Source of the DNA: DASUXA01 sp036378155
Lineage (GTDB): Bacteria; Actinomycetota; Actinomycetes; Mycobacteriales; Micromonosporaceae
Assembly: GCA_036378155.1 (NCBI GenBank)
Contig: DASUXA010000001.1
Span: 1 to 9,951 of the forward strand
DNA length: 9,951 nucleotides
Direction of reading: 5' to 3'
A model generated the notes under the pieces. The model was not told the DNA's origin and did not search any database. It worked only from the letters and a program-made list of their open reading frames with translations. The position numbers and the translations under genes were made by a program. Shown piece by piece: positions 1-5,969 of the stretch (position 1 is its first letter; every line of letters begins with the position of its first letter).

Positions 1-102
1 GCCCTGCTCACCGTGCGGAAGATGAAGGGTCTGGTCGCCGGCCGACGTCGACTCCGCCGGCTGCTCCGGATACCGCTGGGCGTCGCTCTCGTGCTCGTTC
101 AT
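1..102 (-). CDS. N-terminal fragment, possible HtrA/PepD-like serine protease of the two-component regulon
   Basis: This is a partial gene. Thirty-four codons are visible, starting at the ATG at 102–100 and running off the left edge with no stop. The peptide begins MNEHESDAQRYPEQP and is polar and rich in Glu, Gln, Ser and Pro, so it looks like a disordered cytoplasmic tail with no recognisable domain. A weak ribosome site (GGGGAA, about nine bases before ATG) supports the start. It lies 28 bases after the histidine kinase stop on the same strand, directly behind a three-repeat operator like the one before the response regulator gene. In mycobacteria and many actinomycetes the gene after mprAB encodes an HtrA-like protease (PepD), whose cytoplasmic N-terminal tail is disordered and precedes one membrane helix. 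The protease identity therefore rests on position and tail character only. The opposite strand is also open here, so even the coding call is moderate. Confidence 0.5.
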   Translation of the reverse strand, partial: MNEHESDAQRYPEQPAESTSAGDQTLHLPHGEQG

Positions 103-130
103 GATTCGATGGTTCCCCGGGTACCTACCG

Positions 131-163
131 CTACCCTGAAACCCTCCTGAAAGTTAGCTGAGA
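131..163 (-). promoter_or_regulatory. Three-repeat OmpR-family operator before the truncated protease-like gene
   Basis: Read on the minus strand, TCTCAG (163–158), TTTCAG (152–147) and TTTCAG (141–136) begin three contiguous 11-bp units, one helical turn each. The last unit ends at 131, 28 bases before the ATG at 102. OmpR/PhoB-type regulators bind head-to-tail repeats at about this spacing, and mycobacterial MprA boxes are pairs of CTCAG/TCAGG-like repeats. The same arrangement occurs at 2483–2515. A possible –10 hexamer, TAGGTA, lies at 127–122. The site overlaps the last codons and the stop codon of the kinase gene. Binding by the adjacent regulator is an inference. Confidence 0.6.
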
Positions 164-1702
164 GTCGTCGGGCGTCGATCCGGTCGCCGGCGGCTGCGGC
201 GCGAGATCGGCGGAATCGTCGTCGACCAGGGGCATCAGGGGCAGCCGCACGCGGAACGTTGCGCCCCGCCCGGGGGTACTGTCCACCGCGACGGTCCCGC
301 CGTGCGCGGCGACCAGCGCGGCGACGATCGCGAGGCCGAGCCCGGTGCCGCTGGTACCCGATCCCGCCCCGCCGCGCCTGGTGCGCGCCGCGTCGACCCG
401 GTAGAACCGCTCGAACACCCGTTCCGCCTGCTCCGGCGTCAGCCCCGGACCCTCGTCCGCCACCTCGACGACCGCCCACTCCCGGTCGCGGGCGAGCCGC
501 AGCCACACCGGGGTACCCGTCGGCGTGTGTGTCAGCGCGTTCGTCATCAGGTTGCCGACCACCTGCCGCAGTCGCGCCTCGTCGCCGTTGACCACGAGCG
601 GACCGGTGTCCGCCGGTACCTCGCGGGTGACGGTCCGGTCCGGCGCGACCGCCCGAGCCGCCTCCACCGCGTCCGAGGCGATCACCCGCAGGTCGACGGG
701 ACCCAGGTGCAGCGGACGTTCCCGGTCCAGCCGGGCGAGCAGCAGCAGGTCCTCGACCAGCAGCCCCATCCGCTGCGCCTCGCCCTCGATCCGGCGCATC
801 AGGTCGGCGGTCTGTTCCGGGGCGCGCGCCGCGCCCTGCCGGTACAACTCGGCGAACCCTCGGATCGTGGTCAGCGGGGTGCGCAGCTCGTGCGACGCGT
901 CGGCGACGAACTGCCGCATCTTCTCCTCGGAACGGCGCGCCTTCGCCTCCGACGCCGCCTGCGCGTTGAACGCGTACTCGATCTGACCGAGCATCGCGTT
1001 CAGCGCCCGGCTCAGCCGGCCCACCTCGGTGTGCGGCGACACCGCGCCCGGTTCCGGGTCCGGTACCCGCTGGGTCAGGTCCCCCGCCGCGATCGCGCCC
1101 GCGGTGTGCTCGATCTCGCGCAGCGGGCGCAGGCTGGCCCGGACGATGCCGATGCCCACCACCGCGAGCACGACCAGGACCCCGCCGCCGACCACCAGTT
1201 CGGTGACCAGCAGCCGTTCCAGCGCGCTGTCCACCCCGGCGAGGTTCTGCGCGACGACCAGGAACTGACCGTTCGGCTCCGGGGTGAGCAGCACCCGCCA
1301 CCGTGGCGAGCCGTCCAACGCCCGCGCCGTGTACGGGGTGCCGGCGTGGCTGGCGACGAACGCCGGGTCGGTCTGCACGTCCGGCAGGTCGTTGGTGTCC
1401 AGGCGCTTGTTGTCGTACACCCTGGGCTGCCACCCGCCGTTCGGGTCGCTCACCCCGAAGACGTAGTCGCTGGGCAGCAGGATGCTCGCCCGGTTCGGCG
1501 CCTCGGGCTGCGAGTTGAGCAGCAACACCCAGTTCACGCCGCGCGCGGTGTCGTTGAGCTGGTCGTCGACGCGACCGACCAGGTAGTTGCGCAACGCGAA
1601 GGTGCTCGCCAGGGCGATCACCGTGAGCGCGGCGGTGACCAGGGCGAGGACCGCCGCGACCAGCTTGACCCGCAGCGGTATCCGGCTGAGCAGACGTGTC
1701 AC
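131..1702 (-). CDS. Membrane sensor histidine kinase (HAMP, MprB-like)
   Basis: A membrane sensor that autophosphorylates on histidine and passes phosphate to the response regulator encoded just upstream. With a GTG start at 1702 it has 523 residues. There is a first membrane helix at about 12–36, an extracytoplasmic sensor region at about 40–163, a second helix at about 164–187 and a HAMP linker at about 188–240. The HisKA H-box has its phospho-accepting His at about 271 (DASHELRTPL). The catalytic ATPase domain shows the N-box (GNLMTNALTH, about 383–392), G1 (VADEGPG, about 414–420), F-box (ERFYR, about 431–435) and G2 (GTGLGLAIV, about 452–460). All catalytic motifs look intact. GTG 1702 lies 10 bases after the regulator stop, so the two are probably co-transcribed. 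A further-upstream ATG at 1747 would overlap the regulator gene and add a tail unlike the family. The C-terminal tail after about 490 is acidic and Pro-rich, and its last codons double as an operator. The signal sensed is unknown; MprB homologues respond to envelope stress. Confidence 0.93.
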   Translation of the reverse strand: MTRLLSRIPLRVKLVAAVLALVTAALTVIALASTFALRNYLVGRVDDQLNDTARGVNWVLLLNSQPEAPNRASILLPSDYVFGVSDPNGGWQPRVYDNKRLDTNDLPDVQTDPAFVASHAGTPYTARALDGSPRWRVLLTPEPNGQFLVVAQNLAGVDSALERLLVTELVVGGGVLVVLAVVGIGIVRASLRPLREIEHTAGAIAAGDLTQRVPDPEPGAVSPHTEVGRLSRALNAMLGQIEYAFNAQAASEAKARRSEEKMRQFVADASHELRTPLTTIRGFAELYRQGAARAPEQTADLMRRIEGEAQRMGLLVEDLLLLARLDRERPLHLGPVDLRVIASDAVEAARAVAPDRTVTREVPADTGPLVVNGDEARLRQVVGNLMTNALTHTPTGTPVWLRLARDREWAVVEVADEGPGLTPEQAERVFERFYRVDAARTRRGGAGSGTSGTGLGLAIVAALVAAHGGTVAVDSTPGRGATFRVRLPLMPLVDDDSADLAPQPPATGSTPDDSQLTFRRVSG

Positions 1703-1712
1703 GGCCGCCGGC

Positions 1713-2462
1713 CTAGGAGGGCATACGCAGCACGTACCCGACGCCACGCAGGGTGTGGATCAGACGCGGCTCGACGTTGTCGACCTTGCGCCGCAGATAG
1801 GAGATGTACGACTCGACGATGCCGTCGTCGCCCCGGAAGTCGTAGCTCCACACGTGGTCCAGGATCTGCCCCTTGGACAGCACCCGGTTGGCGTTCGCCA
1901 TCAGGTACCGCAGCAGCTTGAACTCGGTGGGCGACAGCAGCACCCGCTGGTTGCCCCGCCACACCTCGTGCGAGTCCTCGTCGAGTTCGAGGTCGGCGAA
2001 GGTGAGCCGGGACGGTGACGGCTGGGCGCCGGTCCGGCGCAGCACGGCGCGGATCCGCGCGGTCAACTCTTCGAGGCTGAACGGCTTGGTCACGTAGTCG
2101 TCGCCGCCGAGCGTCAGCCCGCGGATCTTGTCGTCGGTGGCGTCCCGCGCGGTCAGGAACACCACAGGGGTACGGGTCCCGCCGTCGCGCAGCTTGCGGA
2201 TCACGGAGAAGCCGTCGAGGTCGGGGAGCATGACGTCGAGCACGATCAGGTCGGGCCGCTCCTCGCGCGCCAGCGACACCGCCTCGGCGCCGTTCGTCGC
2301 GGTACTGATGTCGAACCCGGCGAAGCGCAGGCTGGCGGAGAGCAGCTCAAGGATGTTCGGATCATCCTCCACCACGAGCAGTCTCGCCTCTGCCTGCGCC
2401 GCACCGGACAGCGCCGCACCCCCGGATTGTGCAACGCCGTCGCGTACCCCCATGCGCCTCAT
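1713..2462 (-). CDS. OmpR/PhoB-type response regulator (MprA-like)
   Basis: A cytoplasmic DNA-binding regulator of 249 residues, partner of the kinase that follows 10 bases downstream. The receiver domain (about 26–142) has the acidic pair in VVEDDP (about 30–35), the phospho-accepting Asp at about 76 in VLDVMLP, the switch Thr at about 104 (FLTARD) and the conserved Lys at about 126 (TKPFSLEEL). The C-terminal winged helix (about 155–247) carries LSPTEFKLLRYL, the recognition region around VESYISYLRRKV, and the β-hairpin ending TLRGVGYVLR. The first ~25 residues are a non-conserved extension. ATG 2462 has a GAGGGGGAG ribosome site just upstream; ATG 2453, three codons later, is the alternative. 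The promoter region holds three 11-bp-spaced repeats (2483–2515), so autoregulation is likely. MprA is the closest well-known relative by architecture and by the HK–protease-like gene order, but I leave the symbol blank. Confidence 0.94.
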   Translation of the reverse strand: MRRMGVRDGVAQSGGAALSGAAQAEARLLVVEDDPNILELLSASLRFAGFDISTATNGAEAVSLAREERPDLIVLDVMLPDLDGFSVIRKLRDGGTRTPVVFLTARDATDDKIRGLTLGGDDYVTKPFSLEELTARIRAVLRRTGAQPSPSRLTFADLELDEDSHEVWRGNQRVLLSPTEFKLLRYLMANANRVLSKGQILDHVWSYDFRGDDGIVESYISYLRRKVDNVEPRLIHTLRGVGYVLRMPS

Positions 2463-2482
2463 CGTCTCCCCCTCGGCTGTGC

Positions 2483-2515
2483 CCTACCTGAAGTGTGCCT
2501 GGGAGTCCGCTGAGA
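2483..2515 (-). promoter_or_regulatory. Three-repeat operator/promoter of the response regulator gene
   Basis: Within the 70-base gap before the response regulator, the minus strand reads TCTCAG (2515–2510), TCCCAG (2504–2499) and CTTCAG (2493–2488), each starting an 11-bp unit. The site ends 20 bases before the ATG at 2462. Aligned with the site at 131–163, the two match at 21 of 33 positions; the first unit matches at 9 of 11 and the middle unit is the weakest. The match in both spacing and core supports one shared regulator, most simply the adjacent response regulator acting on its own promoter. No strong –10 hexamer is evident; TAGGGC just after the third core is possible. Confidence 0.62.
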
Positions 2516-2532
2516 ACGACAGGTCGCGCCGC

Positions 2533-3204
2533 TTACCGACCGAGCAACCGGCGCAGTTCGGTCAGGGTGCTGGTCAGCACGGCGGCGGCGGTACGCAGCT
2601 CCGCCGGGCGCAGGTCGGGTCGGCGCGCCAGCCGGGTCGCCTCGGCGCGTACCTCCGCGCCCAGCCGCTCCAACTCCGCGGCGTCCGGTGACGACGCCGC
2701 CTCCTCCGCCTGGTCGCCGGACGTCTCCCGGCGCCGCGACGGCGCGATGTCCGGCTGCTCCCACCAGGGCCGCTTCGGCTGCCGCCACGGCTTGTCGACC
2801 AGCGGCGGGCGGGCCTGCTGAGCCGCCTGACGCAGTTCGCGTTTCAGGTCGCGTACCGAGCCGCTGACCTCGTCCTGGATCTCGTTGGCCAGGCTCGCCA
2901 GGTCCGCCACCGAAGCGTGGATCTCGGACTCCAGGGACGCCAGCTCGTCGGCGCGCGCGGAGAGTTCCGCCCGTCCCGTGTCGGTGATCTCGTACACCTT
3001 GCGGCCGCCGGCCTGTCGCCGGGTCACCAGTCCCTCGGCTTCCATCCGTTGCAGCCGTGGGTAGATGGTGCCGGCGGACGGGGCGTACAGACCCAGGAAA
3101 CGGTTCTCCAGCAGGCGGATCAGCTCGTACCCGTGCTTCGGTCCCTCGTTGAGCAGCTTCAGCAGGTACAGCCGGAGTCGACCGTGGCTGAACACGGCGG
3201 TCAT
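2533..3204 (-). CDS. PadR-family transcriptional regulator
   Basis: A 223-residue DNA-binding regulator. The N-terminal winged helix (about 8–80) is diagnostic of PadR: LRLYLLKLLNEGPKHGYELI, then SAGTIYPRLQRMEAEGLV, then a wing ending GGRKVYEITDTG. After it come a long charged helix (about 80–120), a Pro/Trp-rich linker (about 124–148, with PWRQPKRPWW) and a terminal helical stretch rich in Leu, Ala, Arg and Glu (about 155–223). This C-terminal half is longer than in small PadR-s1 proteins and probably serves dimerisation. ATG 3204 overlaps the TGA of the DUF4097 gene (ATGA, 3204–3201), so the two are translationally coupled. Longer in-frame starts upstream would encode low-complexity sequence inside the neighbouring gene and were not used. 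A repeat cluster at 4226–4271, before the operon, is the likely operator for autoregulation. The ligand is unknown. Confidence 0.92.
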   Translation of the reverse strand: MTAVFSHGRLRLYLLKLLNEGPKHGYELIRLLENRFLGLYAPSAGTIYPRLQRMEAEGLVTRRQAGGRKVYEITDTGRAELSARADELASLESEIHASVADLASLANEIQDEVSGSVRDLKRELRQAAQQARPPLVDKPWRQPKRPWWEQPDIAPSRRRETSGDQAEEAASSPDAAELERLGAEVRAEATRLARRPDLRPAELRTAAAVLTSTLTELRRLLGR

Positions 3205-4100
3205 CGCGGCTGCCCCGTCGTGTCTTCGCCCGCCGTGGCGTCGAAGCCGTCCAACCCGTCGTCGAACCGGTCCCGGTCGAATTCGTCGTCCACGGGGCGG
3301 CGCAGCAGCGCGATCCGGCCCGACGTCGCGTTCGCCCACAGCCGTCCGGTCCCCGCGCCCAGTGTCCCGCGCACGTCCTTGACGCCGGGCGGCCAGCTCG
3401 CGTTCAGTCCCTCGAACGCGCTGGTCACCCGCCCGCTGGTGGCGTGCAGGTGGACCTGCAGGTCGCTGTCCTCGCGGACCCGCACGGTGATCTGCCCGGA
3501 GACCGTCTGCAACCGGATGTCGCTGCCGGACGGGTTGTCGAGGTCGCAGGTGAGCGCGCCGGAGATGGTCCGGGCGCTGACCCGGTCCGCGTTCGAGTCG
3601 GCGATGGTGATCTCGCCGGACACGGTCTCCACGGAAAGATCACCGCCGCAGCCCAGCGCCTCGATCGGTCCGGACACCACCTTCGCGTAGCTCTCCCCGC
3701 CGAGTCCGAGCAGCGTGACCCGACCGCTCGTACAGTCCACCCGCGCCCCGCCGCTCAGGGTCGACGCGACCAACGCGCCCGAGACGAGGCTCAACGCGGC
3801 GACGGTCCGCGGCGGTACCGCGATGGACACGTCCGCGGTGTATCTGCGGTGCCCGCCCAGGAACCACCCGAACGGACCGAAGCGCTGCCAGGGTTCACGT
3901 ACCGCGTCGTGCTCGACCCGCAGCAGCCCGTCGGTGAGCGTGACGTGGACGGGTCGGGTGCCGATCCGGGTCACCTCGACGCGCGGCGGGCCGTCGGTAC
4001 CGACGACGTTGAGCCGACCCGCCATCAGCCGCACGTCCAGCGCCGTCACCGGCTCGTCGAAACGCAGCCGGTCCGGCTTGCTGACGGTCCAGCTACCCAT
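3201..4100 (-). CDS. DUF4097-family β-repeat protein
   Basis: A 299-residue protein of the DUF4097 family, often labelled a putative adhesin. The function is not known. The chain has repeated short β-strand units with recurring Ser-Gly turns (VSGALVAST, TSGRVTLLG, VSGPIEA, VSGEITIAD, ISGALTCD, VSGQITVR, TSGRVTS, TSGRIALL), as expected of a right-handed β-helix between about residues 95 and 270. The N-terminus (about 1–90) is a strand-rich cap. The C-terminal tail is acidic (DDEFDRDRFDDG). No signal peptide or membrane helix is visible, so it is probably cytoplasmic and the adhesin label should not be taken literally. A good ribosome site (GGGAGG, five bases before ATG 4100) fixes the start. 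It is first in an operon with the PadR regulator. Pairing of DUF4097 and PadR genes is common in Actinobacteria, but the shared role is undescribed as far as I know. Confidence 0.88.
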   Translation of the reverse strand: MGSWTVSKPDRLRFDEPVTALDVRLMAGRLNVVGTDGPPRVEVTRIGTRPVHVTLTDGLLRVEHDAVREPWQRFGPFGWFLGGHRRYTADVSIAVPPRTVAALSLVSGALVASTLSGGARVDCTSGRVTLLGLGGESYAKVVSGPIEALGCGGDLSVETVSGEITIADSNADRVSARTISGALTCDLDNPSGSDIRLQTVSGQITVRVREDSDLQVHLHATSGRVTSAFEGLNASWPPGVKDVRGTLGAGTGRLWANATSGRIALLRRPVDDEFDRDRFDDGLDGFDATAGEDTTGQPR

Positions 4101-4225
4101 GTCGTCCTCCCAGGGCGTGAAGGTATCCGCGGCGCCGGTTGCCCAGGCGCACCAATGTCACAGCGCCGGGGTGCCCGGCGCACGGATCGACCGTGACCGC
4201 GCAGCCTGCGCCGCGTCGGCGGGAC

Positions 4226-4271
4226 GTATCGTATCGCACTCGCGATACATCGCGATAGTACCCTCGCGATA
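4226..4271. promoter_or_regulatory. Repeat cluster, probable PadR operator
   Basis: TCGCGATA occurs three times on the plus strand (4240–4247, 4250–4257, 4264–4271), and TATCGC lies in inverse orientation at 4232–4237. GTATCGC (4231–4237) and GCGATAC (4242–4248) form a perfect 7-bp inverted repeat around ACTC. The cluster sits between the divergent DUF4097–padR operon and the hotdog gene. On the minus strand it contains a –10-like hexamer, TACGAT (4233–4228), so a bound repressor would block that promoter. PadR proteins usually bind short AT-containing palindromes in their own promoters. That this PadR binds here is inferred from position and symmetry. The third repeat is about 40 bases before the hotdog gene's –10 box, so both directions may be controlled. 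Confidence 0.6.
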
Positions 4272-4309
4272 GCCGCTCGCGTGCGCGCCGCGTGGCGGCG
4301 GCGGAACCG

Positions 4310-4324
4310 TACAGTGGTGCCGTG
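4310..4324 (+). promoter_or_regulatory. Leaderless promoter of the hotdog gene
   Basis: TACAGT (4310–4315) fits the actinobacterial –10 consensus TANNNT and ends six bases before the GTG at 4322. That spacing places the transcription start at or next to the first base of the start codon. No ribosome site precedes the GTG, which also fits leaderless translation, common in Actinobacteria. No clear –35 box is seen. The site decides the start: the in-frame GTG at 4292 lies upstream of this –10. Confidence 0.6.
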
Positions 4325-5011
4325 ATCGTCGAGCCCCGCTACAACGGCCCCGCCGAGTCCGGCAACGGCGGCTGGACGTGCGGGCTGGTCGCCGAGGCGG
4401 TCGGCCAGCCCGCCGACGTGATGCTGCTCAGCCCGCCGCCGATCGACACCCCGCTCACCGTGGCGCGGGACGGTTCGCTGATCCGGGTGTACACACCGGA
4501 CGAGACGCTGGTCGCCGAGGCGGCGCCCACGGACGTCGGCGACGACGCGGTGGTGCCGCCGGTGGACTGGGACGACGCGGTCGCCGCGTCCGCCCGGTAC
4601 CCGGGCTTCACCTCCCACCCGTTCCCCACCTGCTTCGTCTGCGGACCGCAGCGCGCGCCGGGCGACGGGCTGCGGCTGTTCCCCGGTCGCCTGGACGACG
4701 GGCGCACCGCGACGCCCTGGGTCGCTCCCGCCGACATCTCGCCGACCATGATGTGGGCCGCGTTGGACTGCCCCGGCGGCTGGTCGGTCGGCGTCGAGGC
4801 GCGACCGTACGTGCTGGGTCGGATGGCTGCCCGCGTGGAGGCCGTACCGGCTCCCGGCGAGCACTGCGTGATCACCGGTCGCACCCTGGAGCAATCGGGT
4901 CGCAAGGCGGTGGTGGCGTCCACGGTGTACGGCGCGGACCGGCGGGTGCTCGCCCGGGCACGGGCGGTCTGGGTGGCGCTCCGGGTCACGCCCGGGGGAA
5001 CCCCTGATTGA
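4322..5011 (+). CDS. Double-hotdog, thioesterase-like protein of unknown function
   Basis: A 229-residue protein that I assign to the uncharacterised hotdog/thioesterase-like proteins of Actinobacteria. The N-terminal half starts EPRYNGPAESGNGGWTCG, a pattern in which a Gly/Asn-rich segment precedes the long hotdog helix (CGLVAEAVG, about 20–28). The second half has FPTCFVCGP (about 101–109, a CxxC pair) followed by GDGLRLFPG, then a second helix-like segment, MMWAALDCPGGWS (about 143–155), and strands to the end. The repeated layout suggests two tandem hotdog units in one chain. No established catalytic acid or nucleophile can be assigned, so enzyme activity is not shown. The CxxC could be structural or could bind metal. 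It would be cytoplasmic, with no signal or membrane segment. GTG 4322 is chosen from the leaderless –10 box six bases upstream; GTG 4292 would add ten residues. It stands alone, divergent from the PadR operon and 49 bases before the ABC genes. Confidence 0.8.
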   Translation: MIVEPRYNGPAESGNGGWTCGLVAEAVGQPADVMLLSPPPIDTPLTVARDGSLIRVYTPDETLVAEAAPTDVGDDAVVPPVDWDDAVAASARYPGFTSHPFPTCFVCGPQRAPGDGLRLFPGRLDDGRTATPWVAPADISPTMMWAALDCPGGWSVGVEARPYVLGRMAARVEAVPAPGEHCVITGRTLEQSGRKAVVASTVYGADRRVLARARAVWVALRVTPGGTPD

Positions 5012-5060
5012 CCCGCTTGCGCGACTCGGACACTCTGATCGCCGACGATAAGGAGATCAG

Positions 5061-5969
5061 ATGTCCGACGGACAGATCGTCGTCTCCGGCCTGACCAAGG
5101 TGTACCGATCGGTGCGCGCGGTGGACGACCTGTCGTTCACCGTCCAACCCGGGCGGGTCACCGGCTTCCTCGGGCCCAACGGGGCGGGCAAGACGACGAC
5201 GCTGCGCATGATCCTCAACCTGGTGACGCCGACCGCGGGCACGGCGACCATCGACGGGCACCGGTACGTCGACCTCGACGAGCCGCTGCGTCACGTGGGC
5301 GCGGTGCTCGAGGCGTCCAGCGCGCACAAGGGCCGTACCGGTCGCGACCACCTGCGTGTGCTGTGTGCCGCAGCGGGGCTGCCGGCGAGCCGCGCCGACG
5401 AGGCGCTCGCCCTGGTCGGGCTGACCCCGGCGGCGAGCCGCAAGTTCAAGGGGTACTCGCTGGGCATGCGCCAGCGGCTCGGGATCGCCGCGGCGATGCT
5501 GGGCGACCCGAAGGTGCTGATCCTCGACGAGCCGGCGAACGGGCTGGACCCGGAGGGGATCCGCTGGATGCGGGACCTGCTCAAGGCGCTCGCCGCCCAG
5601 GGTCGCACGGTCCTGGTCTCCAGCCACCTGCTGTCCGAGATGCAACTGCTCGCCGACGACCTGGTGATCATCGCCGCCGGACGGCTGGTCCGGCAGGGCT
5701 CGGTCGAGGAGATCGTCGCGTCGATCAGCGGTACCGGGTGGGTACGGGTGCGCACGCCGCAGCCCGACGCCCTGCTCGCCGAGTTGGGCGGCGCCGCGAC
5801 CGTGCAGCGGGACGGCGGCGACGCGCTGCGGTTGGCGGGCGTCGACGCGGCGACCGTCGGCAAGGCGGCGCTGCGCGCCGGTGTCGAACTGCACGAACTG
5901 GTCACCGATCGCCACGACCTCGAAGACGTGTTCCTGGAGTTGACCGCGGGGAAGGCGGCGATCCGATGA
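5061..5969 (+). CDS. ABC transporter ATP-binding protein (ABC-2 exporter type)
   Basis: A 302-residue ATPase that powers the membrane partner encoded next. Walker A is GPNGAGKT (about 38–45), the signature is YSLGMRQRLG (about 132–141), Walker B is VLILDEP (about 152–158) followed by the D-loop GLDPEG, and the switch His is at about 189 (SSHLLSE). The Q-loop position shows AVLEAS, with Glu in place of Gln, as in many DrrA/BcrA-like ABC-2 ATPases. The last ~85 residues form the C-terminal extension of this subfamily, ending DLEDVFLELT. AAGGAG lies five bases before ATG 5061. The stop overlaps the permease start (ATGA, 5966–5969), so both are made in coupled fashion. Drug, lipid or peptide export are all possible; nothing here identifies the substrate, and no resistance or biosynthesis gene is nearby. 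Confidence 0.95.
   Translation: MSDGQIVVSGLTKVYRSVRAVDDLSFTVQPGRVTGFLGPNGAGKTTTLRMILNLVTPTAGTATIDGHRYVDLDEPLRHVGAVLEASSAHKGRTGRDHLRVLCAAAGLPASRADEALALVGLTPAASRKFKGYSLGMRQRLGIAAAMLGDPKVLILDEPANGLDPEGIRWMRDLLKALAAQGRTVLVSSHLLSEMQLLADDLVIIAAGRLVRQGSVEEIVASISGTGWVRVRTPQPDALLAELGGAATVQRDGGDALRLAGVDAATVGKAALRAGVELHELVTDRHDLEDVFLELTAGKAAIR

Noticed and set aside
142..147. GGAGGG on the minus strand as a ribosome site
   Set aside because: It is about 40 bases before the nearest start codon, too far away, and is part of the repeat operator within the kinase codons.
1..150. An open plus-strand frame that could be the end of a gene reading into the window
   Set aside because: It is Arg/Leu-rich and ends within the kinase-side operator. 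The minus-strand start with its operator and the two-component gene order is better supported, though not conclusively.
1703..1747. A longer kinase starting at ATG 1747
   Set aside because: It would overlap the 3′ end of the response regulator by about 35 bases and add a Cys/Pro-rich tail. GTG 1702, 10 bases after the regulator stop, leads directly into the conserved membrane helix.
302..1921. A 539-codon open frame on the plus strand across the kinase and regulator genes
   Set aside because: It spans the opposite strand of two clearly identified genes, and its translation is Arg/Gln/Pro-rich with no family resemblance.
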